A stretch of 64,000 nucleotides of DNA from Streptomyces sp. NBC_01571 (GCF_026339875.1 NZ_JAPEPZ010000001.1:2728001-2792000), one strand, 5' to 3'. Shown: positions 25,583-35,252, counted from the first letter of the stretch. Notes: generated by a model from the letters alone, not told the origin. Numbers and translations: made by a program.

Positions 25583-25633
25583 GTGGCGCCAGGGGGATCG
25601 GGGGGCGCGTGCGGCCCGGACGTCCCCAGGGCC

Positions 25634-26086
25634 TCAGAAGTCCGCCCGGGTGGGCGCGTCGAGGCGGGCCACGGACTCCTGCCCGAACGTCCTCTCGTAC
25701 GCCGCCCGGATCCGCTCGATCCCGGCGTCCCGCGCACGGGCCTGCGCCGCCGGATACAGCAGGATCAGCTCGTACGACCGCTCACGCTCGATGACCCCGT
25801 GCGCGTCACGGTACTGGCCGCGGCCGTCCCGCACGGTGAGCCCCTCGGGGAAGGCGGGCGTCACCTCGCGGTCGACGAAGGCCATGAACTGCGGTTCGGT
25901 CACGGCCGGTCCGCCGTCGGGCCGCTCGGTGCCGAACAGCAGCCGGGTCTCGACGTAAGTCCTCGCGGTGGCCGGGGCCCTCGGGCCCGCGTCGTCGAAC
26001 AGGGCGTACGCGGCCGGGGCGCCGGCCGCGAGCAGGGCGGTGGCGGTGGCGGCGCCCACCCGGGCGCGGATGCTGAGCGGGGGCAT
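25634..26086 (-). CDS. DUF3574 secreted protein
   Basis: A 150-residue protein with an N-terminal hydrophobic segment (about residues 10-28, ending APAAYALF) that looks like a signal or anchor. The mature part (TYVETRLLFGTERPDGGPAV, FMAFVDREVTPAFPEGLTV) has the DUF3574 pattern. That family contains small secreted or periplasmic proteins of unknown function. ATG 26086 starts 18 bases after the ABC ATPase stop on the same strand, so it could be the last gene of that transcript. Confidence 0.75.
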   Translation of the reverse strand: MPPLSIRARVGAATATALLAAGAPAAYALFDDAGPRAPATARTYVETRLLFGTERPDGGPAVTEPQFMAFVDREVTPAFPEGLTVRDGRGQYRDAHGVIERERSYELILLYPAAQARARDAGIERIRAAYERTFGQESVARLDAPTRADF

Positions 26087-26104
26087 GCACGCATGCTGGC
26101 GAAC

Positions 26105-27448
26105 TCACTCATCCAGGTCGGGCAGCCGCGCCGGGGCGGGACAGATGCGTCCGCCGTGCTGGTCGAAGACGAACAGGTGGGCGAGGTCGACGAGGAGGGG
26201 GACCTGCAGGCCGTGCCGGAGTTCGAAGTCGGGGGTGGTGCGAACGACGAGGTCGCCGGGCAGGCGCCCCTGCGGCGGGACCTCGTCGGCGCGGGCGGGT
26301 TCCGTGTCGTCCGGGTGCTCCAGGACGACCACGGGACCGGCCCGCAGACCGGCCGCCCGCTCCCGGAGGCGGCCCAGGGCGGAGCCCGCACGGCGCCGCC
26401 GACGGACCGGACGGACCGGACGCGGCGCCTCCAGCTCCGGTACGAAGGCGGGCCGCGAGCCGGTGTTGAAGTGGACGAGCACCTCGTGCCCCTGGAACTC
26501 CACATGTTCGACCAGGCCGCTGATCGCCACCTCGCCGGGCCTGGCCTCCGACGGTCTGGCGATGCGGACCCCCTCGGAGCGCAGGCCGACGATGACCTCC
26601 CTGCCCTGCTGCACCCGTAGCAACTGGTGGTCGAGACAGAGGGGTTCGGGCAGCCGGAGGTACTGCCGGCCGAGGCTGATCGTCATGGCGCCGTCGAGCG
26701 GTGCCCGGACGAGGCCGCGCAGCAGGTTGATGCGGGGAGTGCCGATGAAGGCGGCGACGAAGACGTTCGCGGGCAGTGCGTAGACCGTGCGGGGCGTGCC
26801 CAGTTGCTGGAGCACGCCGCCGCGCAGGACGGCGACCCGGTCGCCGAGCGAGAGCGCCTCGGCCTGGTCGTGGGTGACGTACACCGTGGTGACGCCCAGT
26901 TTTCTGGTCAGGGAGGCGATCTCGGCGCGCAGGTGGTTGCGGAGCTTGGCGTCGAGGTTGGACAGCGGCTCGTCCATCAGGAAGGCGGAGGGGTGCCGGG
27001 CGATGGCGCGGCCCATCGCGACGCGCTGGCGTTCGCCTCCCGACAGCTGGTTGGGGAAGCGGTCGAGGAGGTCCTCGATGCCGAGCATCCGGGCGGTGGC
27101 GTCGACGCGCGGGCGGGGGTCCTCGCCGGGTGTCTCGATGCGCAGCGGGAAGCCGATGTTGTCGCGGCTGGTCATGCTCGGATAGAGGGCGAAGTTCTGG
27201 AAGACCATCGCCATGTCCCGTTCGGCCGGGGGCAGATCGTTGGCGAACTCGCCGTCCAGGCGCACCTCGCCCTCGTTCGGGTCCTCCAGCCCGGCGATCA
27301 TCCTCAGCACGGTCGACTTTCCGCAGCCGGAGGGGCCGAGCAGGACCAGGAACTCTCCGGGCCTGATGTCGAGCGAGAGCCGCTCCACCACGCGGACACC
27401 GCGCGCGTACGACTTGCTGACCTGGTGCAGGGAGATGGCGCGTGTCAT
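26105..27448 (-). CDS. ABC transporter ATP-binding protein (MsiK/UgpC-like)
   Basis: A 447-residue ATPase of the sugar-import class. Walker A is GPSGCGKST (about residues 38-46), Q-loop MVFQNFALYP, signature LSGGERQRVAMGRA, Walker B AFLMDEPLSNLD and the switch His in VTHD. A C-terminal OB/TOBE region follows. It is broken by an Arg/Pro-rich stretch (EAPRPVRPVRRRRRAG) about residues 325-350, longer than in standard MsiK. No permease or binding-protein genes are nearby, so it may serve several permeases elsewhere in the genome, as MsiK does. ATG 27448. Confidence 0.88.
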   Translation of the reverse strand: MTRAISLHQVSKSYARGVRVVERLSLDIRPGEFLVLLGPSGCGKSTVLRMIAGLEDPNEGEVRLDGEFANDLPPAERDMAMVFQNFALYPSMTSRDNIGFPLRIETPGEDPRPRVDATARMLGIEDLLDRFPNQLSGGERQRVAMGRAIARHPSAFLMDEPLSNLDAKLRNHLRAEIASLTRKLGVTTVYVTHDQAEALSLGDRVAVLRGGVLQQLGTPRTVYALPANVFVAAFIGTPRINLLRGLVRAPLDGAMTISLGRQYLRLPEPLCLDHQLLRVQQGREVIVGLRSEGVRIARPSEARPGEVAISGLVEHVEFQGHEVLVHFNTGSRPAFVPELEAPRPVRPVRRRRRAGSALGRLRERAAGLRAGPVVVLEHPDDTEPARADEVPPQGRLPGDLVVRTTPDFELRHGLQVPLLVDLAHLFVFDQHGGRICPAPARLPDLDE

Positions 27449-27659
27449 GAAGGGTGCCCCCGGGGGCTCACAGGGCGCTGGTGCTCCGCGGTCGGACGTC
27501 CCGGGCGGGTCGCGGGGGACGTGTGAGTCACGGAAGCTAACGGACCGCACACGCCCGGGGGAAGACACACGGCGGGATCGGACGGCACGGTTCACCCCGG
27601 GAGGAAACGGACGATCGCCTACCGCTCCGGCGGGGTCGCGGCCGGCGGGCCGGCGTCCG

Positions 27660-29093
27660 TCAGACGATGCCGAACAGGATCCCCGCGCCCAGCACCACCA
27701 ACGACGTCAGCGCCGCCCACTTGACCACGAACCGGGTGTGGTCGCCGAACTCGACCTTCGCCATGCCGACCAGGACGTACACGGCGGGAACGAGCGGGCT
27801 CGACATGTGCAGCGGCTGGCCGACGAGCGAGGCGCGGGCGATCTCCAGCGACGAGACGCCGTGTGCGTGGCCCGCCTCGGCGAGCACCGGCAGGACACCG
27901 AAGTAGAAGCCGTCGTTGGACATGAAGTAGGTGAGCGGGATGCTGAGGACACCGGTGACGAGGGCCATGTGCGGGCCCATTCCGTCGGGGATGCTGGAGA
28001 CCAGCCACTCGGACATGTGGTCGACCATGCCGGTGCCCTGGAGGACGCCGGTGAAGACGGCGGCGGCGAAGACCATGCCGGAGACGTTCAGGACGTTCCC
28101 GGCGTGGGCGCCGAGGCGGGCCTTCTGGTCCGGCATGTGGGGGAAGTTGACGGTGAGCGCGAGCGCGGCGCCGAGCAGGAAGAGGACCGGGATCGGCAGC
28201 CACTCCATGATCATGGAGGTCAGCAGGGCGACCGTGAGCAGCGCGTTGAACCAGTAGAGCCGGGGGCGCAGGGTGGCGCGGTGGGGGTCGAGTCCCTGGA
28301 ACCCGTCCCCCTCGTCGGGAACGCCCGTGTCGGCGTCCGGCCCGGAGCCCGCACCGCCCGTGTGTACGGCCCCGGTTCCGCCACCGGCGCCCGCGCGGAC
28401 GGCCGCGGTTCCGTCACCGCCGCCCGCACCGACCAGAACCGTCTCGGTCTCCGGCTCCGGCATCTCGTCCAGCGTCAGCACGCCGAGCCGCCGGCGTTCG
28501 CGGCGCCCGAGGACGTACGCGAGGGCCAGGACGCTCAGCAGGCCGACGGCGAGGGCCGGGACCATGGGGACGAAGATGTCGCTCGCGTCCAGCTTCAGCG
28601 CGGTCGCGGCGCGGGCGGTGGGGCCGCCCCAGGGCAGCGTGTTCATCACACCGTTGGCCATCGCGGCGACGCCGGTCATCACGACCAGGCTCATCTTCAG
28701 GCGCTTGTAGAGCGGGTACATCGCCGAGACCGTGATCATGAAGGTGGTCGAGCCGTCGCCGTCGAGCGAGACGACCGCCGCGAGGACCGCCGTTCCGATC
28801 ACGATCCGCAGCGGGTCGGCCCGGCAGAACCTCAGGATCCCCCGGACGATCGGGTCGAAGAGGCCGACGTCGATCATCACGCCGAAGTAGACGATCGCGA
28901 ACATCAGCATCGCCGCCGTGGGGGCGAGGTCGGTGACGCCGCCGATGACGTAGTCGCCGAGTTCGGCGCCCTTTCCGACGAAGACACAGAAGAGTGCCGG
29001 GATCAGCACGAGCGCCGCGATCGGCGACATCTTCTTCACCATGATCAGGACCAGGAAGGTCGCGATCATGGTGAAGCCGAGGATGGTCAGCAT
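27660..29093 (-). CDS. CitMHS-family citrate/metal symporter
   Basis: A 477-residue transporter with about twelve hydrophobic segments and two related halves. LDGDGSTTFMITVSAMYP and NTLPWGGPTARAATAL (about residues 115-165) are the signature of CitMHS carriers, which import citrate complexed with Mg2+ or Ca2+ and a proton. A low-complexity Gly/Ala-rich loop of about 60 residues (after about 240) is in the cytoplasm. It is single, with a promoter region of about 120 bases holding two GTTGACA direct repeats 11 bases apart and a wide inverted repeat, suggesting control by a response regulator. No CitS/CitT-type sensor is adjacent. Confidence 0.92.
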   Translation of the reverse strand: MLTILGFTMIATFLVLIMVKKMSPIAALVLIPALFCVFVGKGAELGDYVIGGVTDLAPTAAMLMFAIVYFGVMIDVGLFDPIVRGILRFCRADPLRIVIGTAVLAAVVSLDGDGSTTFMITVSAMYPLYKRLKMSLVVMTGVAAMANGVMNTLPWGGPTARAATALKLDASDIFVPMVPALAVGLLSVLALAYVLGRRERRRLGVLTLDEMPEPETETVLVGAGGGDGTAAVRAGAGGGTGAVHTGGAGSGPDADTGVPDEGDGFQGLDPHRATLRPRLYWFNALLTVALLTSMIMEWLPIPVLFLLGAALALTVNFPHMPDQKARLGAHAGNVLNVSGMVFAAAVFTGVLQGTGMVDHMSEWLVSSIPDGMGPHMALVTGVLSIPLTYFMSNDGFYFGVLPVLAEAGHAHGVSSLEIARASLVGQPLHMSSPLVPAVYVLVGMAKVEFGDHTRFVVKWAALTSLVVLGAGILFGIV

Positions 29094-29102
29094 GAAGTGG
29101 AT

Positions 29103-29188
29103 ACCTAACGTTCGCCCTTGAACTCCCGCCAGGGCCGGCGGTGCGACGACGTTAGGTCGGTCCGGAATCGGTTGACAAGATGTTGACA
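29103..29188. promoter_or_regulatory. Repeats in the citrate transporter promoter
   Basis: ACCTAACGT (29103-29111) and its inverse ACGTTAGGT (29149-29157) flank a 37-base spacer just before the transporter start. Beyond them GTTGACA occurs at 29171 and 29182, exactly one helical turn apart. Such phased direct repeats often bind dimeric response regulators. Confidence 0.5.
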
Positions 29189-29215
29189 CGCGAGCAATAA
29201 GCGCAAAACTCCAGG

Positions 29216-31483
29216 TCACAGCCTCGTCTCGGCGAGCGTGAGCTCGACGGGGATGCCGTTGAGCACCGCCGTGCCCGAGAGCGGGTCGAGGAGCGAGCCG
29301 TCGAGAAGCTGGTTGACGTTGACGCCGGGGTCGAGGGCGGCGTGGCTCATCCGGGTGCCGGGACGGTCGTGTCCCCAGCCGTGCGGCAGGCTCACCACTC
29401 CGCGCCGCACCGCGTCGGTGACCTCCGCGGGAGCGGTCACCTCTCCCCCGGCCCCCTTGATGCGTACGGCCGTCCCGTCGGCGAGCCCCAGACGTGCGGC
29501 GTCCTCGGGGTGGACGTGCAGGGTGCAGCGGTTGGAACCGCCGGTGAGCGCGGGCACGTTGTGCATCCAGCTGTTGTTGGAGCGCAGGTGGCGTCGGCCG
29601 ACGAGCACGATCGCGGCCGGACGTTCGCGCAGGGCGTCCCGCAGCCGCGGCAGGTCGCCGGCGACGGGTGCCGGGAGCAGTTCGATCCTGCCGCTGCGGG
29701 TCTTGAGCGGCTGCGGCAGGCGGGGGCGCAGCGGCCCGAGGTCGATGCCGTGCGGACGTGCGAGGAGCCGGTCCAGGTTCAGACCGTCCGGGCGGGCGCC
29801 GAAACCGTCGCCGTACGGGCCGAGGCGCAGCATCATGTCGAGGCGCCGCTCGGGGCCGGTCTCACCGGTGAGCGCGGCGGCGAGTTCGCGGGGGTCGCGC
29901 CGGTGCACCGGCCCGTGCGCGTCCTTGACCGCCTTGGCGAGGGTGGAGTCGACGACCATGGTGTCGACGGCGGACGGGTCGGTCCCGTGCATGCCGGTCG
30001 CGGCCAGCACCAGCCGGGCGAGGATCTCGGTCTCCGCCATCCGGCCGGGTTCGAGGGGGACGGCGGGGCGGTTGTAGCGGACCTGGTTGCGTACGGCGAG
30101 GGTGTTGAAGGCGAAGTCGTGGTGGGCGCTCTGCGAGGGCGGGGGCGGCGGCAGGACGACGTGCGCGTGGCGGGAGGTCTCGTTGAGGTACGGATCGACG
30201 CTGACCATGAAGTCGAGCGAGTCGAGGGCCTTGTCGAGGCGGTCGCCGTCGGGGGCGGACAGGACGGGGTTGGCGGCGACGGCGATGACGGCGCGGACCG
30301 GGGCCCCTTCGGGCGTGGCGGTGTCTATCTCCTCCGCGAGGGCGGACAGCGGCAGTTCACCCTTGGCCTCGGGGTACCGGCTCACCCTGCTGTGCCAGCG
30401 GCCGAGCGCGAAGCCGTGACCGGGGCCGGCGGGCCGGGGCGTCCGGTCGGTGGCGGCGAGCGGGAAGAGGGCGCCGCCGGGCCGGTCCAGGTTGCCGGTG
30501 AGGATGTTGAGGATGTCGACGAGCCAGCTGGCGAGGGTGCCGTGGGGGACGGTGCAGCTGCCGATACGTCCGTAGACGGCCGCGGTGGGGGCGGCGGCCA
30601 GCTCGCGGGCGAGTGCCCGGATGGTGTCGGCGGGTACGTCGCAGGCCTCGCTCGCGGCTTCGGGGGTGAAGTCCCGTACAGCGTCCGCGAGTTCCTCGAT
30701 GCCCTGGAGGTGCGGAGTGAGCTCGCCCGGGTCGACGAGCTTCTCCTCGAAGAGGACGTGGGTCATCGCCGCGAGCAGCAGGGCGTCGGTGCCGGGCCGC
30801 ACGGCCACGTGACGGTCGGCGAGTTTGGCCGTGCGGGTCCGGCGCGGGTCGATGACCGTGAGCGTGCCGCCGCGGGCCCGCAGTGCCTTGAGCTTGCCGG
30901 GGAAGTCGGGTGCGGTGCACAGACTCCCGTTGGATTCCAGGGGGTTGGCGCCGATCAGCAGGAGGTGGTCGGTGTGGTCGAGGTCCGGGACCGGGATGGC
31001 GTTGGCGTCGCCGTAGAGCAGGCCGCTCGACACGTGTTTGGGCATCTGGTCGACGGTGGAGGCGGTGAAGACGCTGCGGGTGCCGAGGCCGGAGAGCAGA
31101 ACGGCCGGGTAGAGGGCGCCGGCCATGGTGTGGACGTTGGGGTTGCCCAGGACGACGCCGACGGCGTGCGGGCCGTACTGGTCCACGACCGCGCGCAGTC
31201 CCGTCGCGACGGCGTCGAAGGCCTCCTCCCACGTGGCCTCGCGCAGTGCGCCGTCCTCGCGTACGAGGGGGGTGCGCAGTCGGTCGGGATCGCCGTCGGC
31301 GGCCCCGAAGGAGGCACCCTTCGGGCAGAGGAACCCCTTGCTGAACACGTCGTCGCGGTCGCCGCGGGCGCCGGTGACCCGGGTGCCCTCGATGGTGAGC
31401 GTCAGCCCGCAGGTGGCCTCGCAGAGGGGGCAGACGCGCAAGGCGGTGCGGGAGTCTCGGGTGGTGCCGGAGGGGCGGGACAC
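29216..31483 (-). CDS. Molybdopterin-dependent oxidoreductase (formate-dehydrogenase/DMSO-reductase family)
   Basis: A 755-residue catalytic subunit with an N-terminal 4Fe-4S site CPLCEATC plus a Cys about 35 residues on (FLCPKG), then bis-MGD-binding domains (GANPLESNG, DPRRTRTAKLA, RHAHVVLP). C-terminal beta barrel: VHPEDAARLGLADG. At the place where formate and nitrate enzymes have Cys or Sec as the Mo ligand, this one reads VDQMPKHVSSGLLYG with no Cys; a Ser or other ligand is likely, so the substrate is uncertain. No Tat motif and no partner subunits are close, suggesting a soluble single-subunit enzyme. GTG 31483 has a GGGAGGATCC site. Palindrome TACCGACCGGTA lies at 31535. Confidence 0.9.
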   Translation of the reverse strand: MSRPSGTTRDSRTALRVCPLCEATCGLTLTIEGTRVTGARGDRDDVFSKGFLCPKGASFGAADGDPDRLRTPLVREDGALREATWEEAFDAVATGLRAVVDQYGPHAVGVVLGNPNVHTMAGALYPAVLLSGLGTRSVFTASTVDQMPKHVSSGLLYGDANAIPVPDLDHTDHLLLIGANPLESNGSLCTAPDFPGKLKALRARGGTLTVIDPRRTRTAKLADRHVAVRPGTDALLLAAMTHVLFEEKLVDPGELTPHLQGIEELADAVRDFTPEAASEACDVPADTIRALARELAAAPTAAVYGRIGSCTVPHGTLASWLVDILNILTGNLDRPGGALFPLAATDRTPRPAGPGHGFALGRWHSRVSRYPEAKGELPLSALAEEIDTATPEGAPVRAVIAVAANPVLSAPDGDRLDKALDSLDFMVSVDPYLNETSRHAHVVLPPPPPSQSAHHDFAFNTLAVRNQVRYNRPAVPLEPGRMAETEILARLVLAATGMHGTDPSAVDTMVVDSTLAKAVKDAHGPVHRRDPRELAAALTGETGPERRLDMMLRLGPYGDGFGARPDGLNLDRLLARPHGIDLGPLRPRLPQPLKTRSGRIELLPAPVAGDLPRLRDALRERPAAIVLVGRRHLRSNNSWMHNVPALTGGSNRCTLHVHPEDAARLGLADGTAVRIKGAGGEVTAPAEVTDAVRRGVVSLPHGWGHDRPGTRMSHAALDPGVNVNQLLDGSLLDPLSGTAVLNGIPVELTLAETRL

Positions 31484-31534
31484 GGATCCTCCCGGAGGAC
31501 GGTGGCAGCGGTGGCGCACGGACGCGGCCGAGCA

Positions 31535-31546
31535 TACCGACCGGTA
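31535..31546. promoter_or_regulatory. Candidate TetR operator before the molybdopterin oxidoreductase
   Basis: TACCGACCGGTA is a palindrome (arms TACCG and CGGTA) 52 bases upstream of the GTG start and between this gene and the TetR gene at 31616. A neighbouring TetR protein is a natural candidate to bind it. Only one such site is seen. Confidence 0.4.
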
Positions 31547-31615
31547 CGGATGAACGGCAGGGCTCTCGCGGGTACGGTCGAAAATCTCCGCACCCCTCCC
31601 CGGCCCGCACCCGGT

Positions 31616-32236
31616 TCAGTCGAGGACCCGGCCCAGATAGGCGCGCAGCAGTTGCCGGGTCTCGGCGATGATCCGCTCGTCGCCCTCCGGGTCGAGCCGG
31701 AAGGCGAGGTGGACCAGGGTGTCGGCGGCCTCCACGGCGACGAGGAAGGTGCGCCGCAGGTCCTCGTCGGGGGTGCGGTCGAGATAGCCGGAAAGCAGTT
31801 CGGTGAGCCGGTCGGCGACGCGGGTGTTGGGCTCGGCGTGTCCGGAGCCGACCGGGATCTGGTTGCCGAAGTCGACCAGGGAGAAGCCGGGCGCGGTGCG
31901 CTTCATGGCGAGGTACTCGTCGAGCACGGCGTCCATGGCGGCCCGCCAGCCTCCCGCGCCGTCCGACTTCCCGAGGCGGTCGGCGACTCGTTCGGTGTAG
32001 TGCTCCAGGTTGCGCTGGGCCAGTGCGTCGGCCATGGCGCGCTTGTTGCCGAAGAAGCGGTAGACGGAACCGATCGGGACACTCGCGCGCTGGGCCACGG
32101 CCCGGGTGCTCAGGGCGTCGTAGCCGACCTCGTCGAGGAGTCCGGCGCAGGCGTCGAGTATCCTCGTGAGTCTTTCGGCGCTGCGCCGCTGGACGGGCGC
32201 ACGGCGGAGCGGGGTCGCAGGGGGCACGGGCTTCAT
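31616..32236 (-). CDS. TetR-family regulator
   Basis: A 206-residue repressor: RRSAERLTRILDACAGLLDEVGYDALSTR and VPIGSVYRFFGNKRAMADAL form the DNA-binding domain. The C-terminus has a TetR_C_41-like fold (my estimate). ATG 32236 overlaps the stop of the lipoprotein gene (ATGA), with GGAAAGG before it, so the pair is coupled. The neighbour downstream is the molybdopterin enzyme, 132 bases away; regulation of it is an inference from order and the palindrome at 31535. Confidence 0.9.
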   Translation of the reverse strand: MKPVPPATPLRRAPVQRRSAERLTRILDACAGLLDEVGYDALSTRAVAQRASVPIGSVYRFFGNKRAMADALAQRNLEHYTERVADRLGKSDGAGGWRAAMDAVLDEYLAMKRTAPGFSLVDFGNQIPVGSGHAEPNTRVADRLTELLSGYLDRTPDEDLRRTFLVAVEAADTLVHLAFRLDPEGDERIIAETRQLLRAYLGRVLD

Positions 32237-32922
32237 GATGCCTTTCCGCCGGAGTCCGGTGAACCTCCCGTGTCGGTACCGGCCGGACCGCTGTTCCCGC
32301 TCGTCGTGGCCGTCCGCGTGCGGGGCGGGGCCGTCGCGCCGGTCGGCGCGGTGGCCCCCGTGGCGGTGGCCGCCGGGGACGGAGTCCGTGCCGGCGCGGC
32401 CATCGGGGCTGAGCCGTGCGTCGGCCCCGAAGCGGACGCCGTGATGTCGGCCGTGCTCTGCACCGGCTTGCCGTGTACGGCCCACACCGTCCGGTCGTCC
32501 GCGTAGAGGCGTGCGGTGACGTGATGGGTGCCGCGTGGCACCAGGCCGCCGGCGAGGTGGTGTTCGACGGTGCGCAGCGTGGCGATGGTGCGGCCGTCGA
32601 GGTAGAGCAGTGCGACGCCGCGGCCGGACACGGCCCGGGTCCGCGCTCCGGCGGCCGAGAAGTGGAAGTGGTGGACGCTCAGGCGCACGTCCCAGCCGTA
32701 GTCGGAGTCCGGCTGGACCTCGATCGCGACCTCGGGCGCGTTCTTCTTGTCGACCTCACGGTAGTGCCGTCCCTCCTCGTCCGTCCCGTCCAGGAGTCTG
32801 CCCACGGGCGAGGCCGACACCCACTCCCCTCGCCCGTGCCCGTCACCGGAGCCGCAGCCCGCCGGTCCGCCGAGCAGGGCGCAGACCGCGAGCGTGGCGA
32901 GCAGTCCACGCTTCCACGACAT
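32233..32922 (-). CDS. Probable lipoprotein
   Basis: A 229-residue protein with a clear lipoprotein signal: MSWKRGLLATLAVCALLGG followed by the lipobox PAGC (Cys at about residue 23). The body (VQPDSDYGWDVRLSVHHFHF, RTVEHHLAGGLVPRGTHHV) has a beta-rich, His-containing core, resembling small copper/metal or adhesin-like lipoproteins, but I do not recognise a family. The last 60 residues are a Thr/Ala/Pro-rich tail, low complexity. Start ATG 32922, weak ribosome site. Coupled to the TetR gene. Confidence 0.75.
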   Translation of the reverse strand: MSWKRGLLATLAVCALLGGPAGCGSGDGHGRGEWVSASPVGRLLDGTDEEGRHYREVDKKNAPEVAIEVQPDSDYGWDVRLSVHHFHFSAAGARTRAVSGRGVALLYLDGRTIATLRTVEHHLAGGLVPRGTHHVTARLYADDRTVWAVHGKPVQSTADITASASGPTHGSAPMAAPARTPSPAATATGATAPTGATAPPRTRTATTSGNSGPAGTDTGGSPDSGGKAS

Positions 32923-33134
32923 GCCGGGGAGAGTAGAACAACGGTCCGACGGCCGGATCCCCCTGAAGTCGGGTTCTCGGACCGTGCGGCACGCCCTGGG
33001 GCGTACGTGGCGCCCGGACCCCGGCCGCGCGCCGTGGCCGTGGCCGGTCCCGAGCGGTGCTTCGAGCGCCCCCTTGCGCACGGTGACGCCGAATCCTACG
33101 GTGATGCATAGGAATCGGGCGCGAGGGAGCGATC

Positions 33135-34475
33135 ATGAGCGGGGACGCGAGGAAGACGGCCGAGGGGCTGGCCTACCTCTCCGGATTCGGCAACGAACAC
33201 AGCTCGGAGGCGGTCCCGGGGGCGCTGCCGCACGGCCGCAACACACCGCAGCGCGCCCCGCTCGGGCTGTACGCGGAACAGTTGAGCGGTTCGGCGTTCA
33301 CCGAACCCAGAGCCCACAACCGGCGTTCGTGGCTGTACCGCATCCGCCCTTCGGCCGCGCATCCCGCGTTCACGCGCACGGACAACGGCACCCTGCGCTC
33401 GGCTCCGTTCACCGAGACCGAGCCCGACCCCAACCGCCTGCGCTGGAACCCGCTGCCGGAGCCCCCCGCGGGCACGGACTTCCTCGCGGGCCTGTGGACA
33501 CTCGGCGGCAACGGCGACGCGACGCGGCGTACGGGCATGGCGGTGCACCTCTATCACGCCAACTCCCCGATGGAGCGGGTGTTCAGCGACGCCGACGGCG
33601 AGCTGCTGATCGTGCCGGAGCGCGGCGGGCTGCTGCTGCGTACCGAGTTCGGGCTGCTGCGGGTGGAGCCGGGCGGGGTCGCACTGATCCCCCGGGGGGT
33701 CCGCTTCCGGGTGGAGCCGCTCGACGACGCGTTCGACGGCGGGCCCGGTGTGTCCGTCCGCGGCTATGTGTGCGAGAACTACGGGGCGCCCTTCCAACTG
33801 CCCGATCTGGGCCCGATCGGCGCCAACGGACTCGCCAACGCACGCGACTTCCTCGCCCCCGTGGCCGCGTACGAGGACACCGAGGGCCCGGTCGAGGTCG
33901 TCAACAAGTTCTGCGGCAACCTCTGGACGGCGACGTACGACCACTCTCCGCTGGATGTCGTCGCCTGGCACGGCAACCATCTGCCGTACGTCTACGACCT
34001 GCGCCGTTTCAACGTGATCGGCACCATCAGCTACGACCACCCGGACCCGTCGATCTTCACGGTGCTGACCTCGCCGAGCAACACCCCGGGGCTCGCCGGC
34101 GTCGACTTCGTCGTCTTCGCGCCGCGTTGGCTGGTGGGCGAGGACACCTTCCGGCCGCCGTACTTCCACCGGAACGTGATGAGCGAGTACATGGGGCTCA
34201 TCGAAGGGGCGTACGACGCGAAGGCCCAGGGTTTCGTGCCGGGAGGCGGCTCGCTGCACAACATGATGTCGGCGCACGGACCCGACCGGGAGACCTTCGA
34301 CCGGGCGAGCGCCGCCGAACTGCGGCCCCAGAAGGTCGACGACGGGCTCGCGTTCATGTTCGAGACGCGCTGGCCGGTGACCGCCACGGCACAAGCGGCG
34401 GGCGCGGAGCACCTGCAGCGCGGGTACGACGACGTGTGGCAGGGCCTGCAGCGGCACTTCCGCCCGTTGCGCTGA
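33135..34475 (+). CDS. hmgA: Homogentisate 1,2-dioxygenase
   Basis: A 446-residue iron dioxygenase that opens homogentisate to maleylacetoacetate in tyrosine and phenylalanine breakdown. It matches the family along its whole length, beginning [13 protein letters not shown] and [10 protein letters not shown]. Iron ligands are seen in [16 protein letters not shown] (His and Glu) and [13 protein letters not shown] (His). Length is usual. ATG 33135 with GAGGGAG upstream. A GntR gene starts 28 bases downstream on the same strand, probably its regulator. Deficiency typically gives brown melanin-like pigment. Confidence 0.97.
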   Translation: MSGDARKTAEGLAYLSGFGNEHSSEAVPGALPHGRNTPQRAPLGLYAEQLSGSAFTEPRAHNRRSWLYRIRPSAAHPAFTRTDNGTLRSAPFTETEPDPNRLRWNPLPEPPAGTDFLAGLWTLGGNGDATRRTGMAVHLYHANSPMERVFSDADGELLIVPERGGLLLRTEFGLLRVEPGGVALIPRGVRFRVEPLDDAFDGGPGVSVRGYVCENYGAPFQLPDLGPIGANGLANARDFLAPVAAYEDTEGPVEVVNKFCGNLWTATYDHSPLDVVAWHGNHLPYVYDLRRFNVIGTISYDHPDPSIFTVLTSPSNTPGLAGVDFVVFAPRWLVGEDTFRPPYFHRNVMSEYMGLIEGAYDAKAQGFVPGGGSLHNMMSAHGPDRETFDRASAAELRPQKVDDGLAFMFETRWPVTATAQAAGAEHLQRGYDDVWQGLQRHFRPLR

Positions 34476-34502
34476 GCTGCGGCGACCGGTACGGATACCT
34501 TC

Positions 34503-35252
34503 GTGACCTCCTTCGCCCCGGATTCGATCGTCCTGAACCGCAAGTTGCCGCTCTGGTACCAGGTGTCGCAGTCCTTGCGTGCCTCGATACTCGGTCGGTC
34601 GCCCCAGGATCCGCTACGGCTGCCGACCGAGGAGCAGTTGGCCGGGCACTACGGCGTGAGCGTGCTCACCATGCGGCAGGCGCTCAAGGAGCTGGAGGAC
34701 GAGGGGCTGATCAACCGCCATCGCCGGCGGGGCACGTTCATCGAGCCGAGTGCGCGGCGGGGTGCGCCCGTGCGGCTGCTCGGCTCGGTGGACACGATCG
34801 TGGCCCAGCAGTCGGGCATGACGACCGAGCTGCTCGGCCACGGACCGGTCCCGCTGCCGGCCGAACTCACCGAGTACTTCCCGGACGTGACCGAGGTGGG
34901 CGCGTACCACCGGCTGCGCAGCGACGAGAAGACCGGCGAGCCGACGAACCACGCGCGCAACTACGTACGTCCCGAACTGGCGGCGCTGATCGACCCGCAG
35001 GACCTGGTGCGCTGGCCCATGACCAAGGTGCTGCGGGACGTGGTGGGCCTGCGCATCAGCCGGATCACCGACACCGTGGAGGCGCGGCTGGCGGACCCGG
35101 AGACGGCTCGGCTGCTCCAAGTGCCGCTGCTCAGCCCGATCCTGCACTACACCGGCATCGTGTACGGCGAGGACGGCGCCGCCCTGGACGTGGCCCGCAT
35201 CCACTACCGCGGGGACCGCTTCTCCTTCACGGTCACCCTCGACGCCCACTGA
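34503..35252 (+). CDS. GntR-family (HutC/UTRA) regulator near hmgA
   Basis: A 249-residue transcription factor: winged helix LPTEEQLAGHYGVSVLTMRQALKEL and RRRGTFI, then a UTRA ligand-binding domain (YHRLRSDEKTGEPTNHARNY, DTVEARLADPETARLLQVP). HutC-type GntR proteins sense small metabolites, here possibly a tyrosine catabolite such as homogentisate. It follows hmgA by 28 bases, so is likely cotranscribed, allowing feedback. GTG 34503. Confidence 0.9.
   Translation: MTSFAPDSIVLNRKLPLWYQVSQSLRASILGRSPQDPLRLPTEEQLAGHYGVSVLTMRQALKELEDEGLINRHRRRGTFIEPSARRGAPVRLLGSVDTIVAQQSGMTTELLGHGPVPLPAELTEYFPDVTEVGAYHRLRSDEKTGEPTNHARNYVRPELAALIDPQDLVRWPMTKVLRDVVGLRISRITDTVEARLADPETARLLQVPLLSPILHYTGIVYGEDGAALDVARIHYRGDRFSFTVTLDAH

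Noticed and set aside
29342-32506. A 1054-codon open frame on the plus strand over the molybdopterin gene and TetR gene
   Set aside because: It is antisense to two well-supported genes and its composition is the Arg/Gly/Ala/Val-rich text typical of a shadow frame in high-GC DNA.
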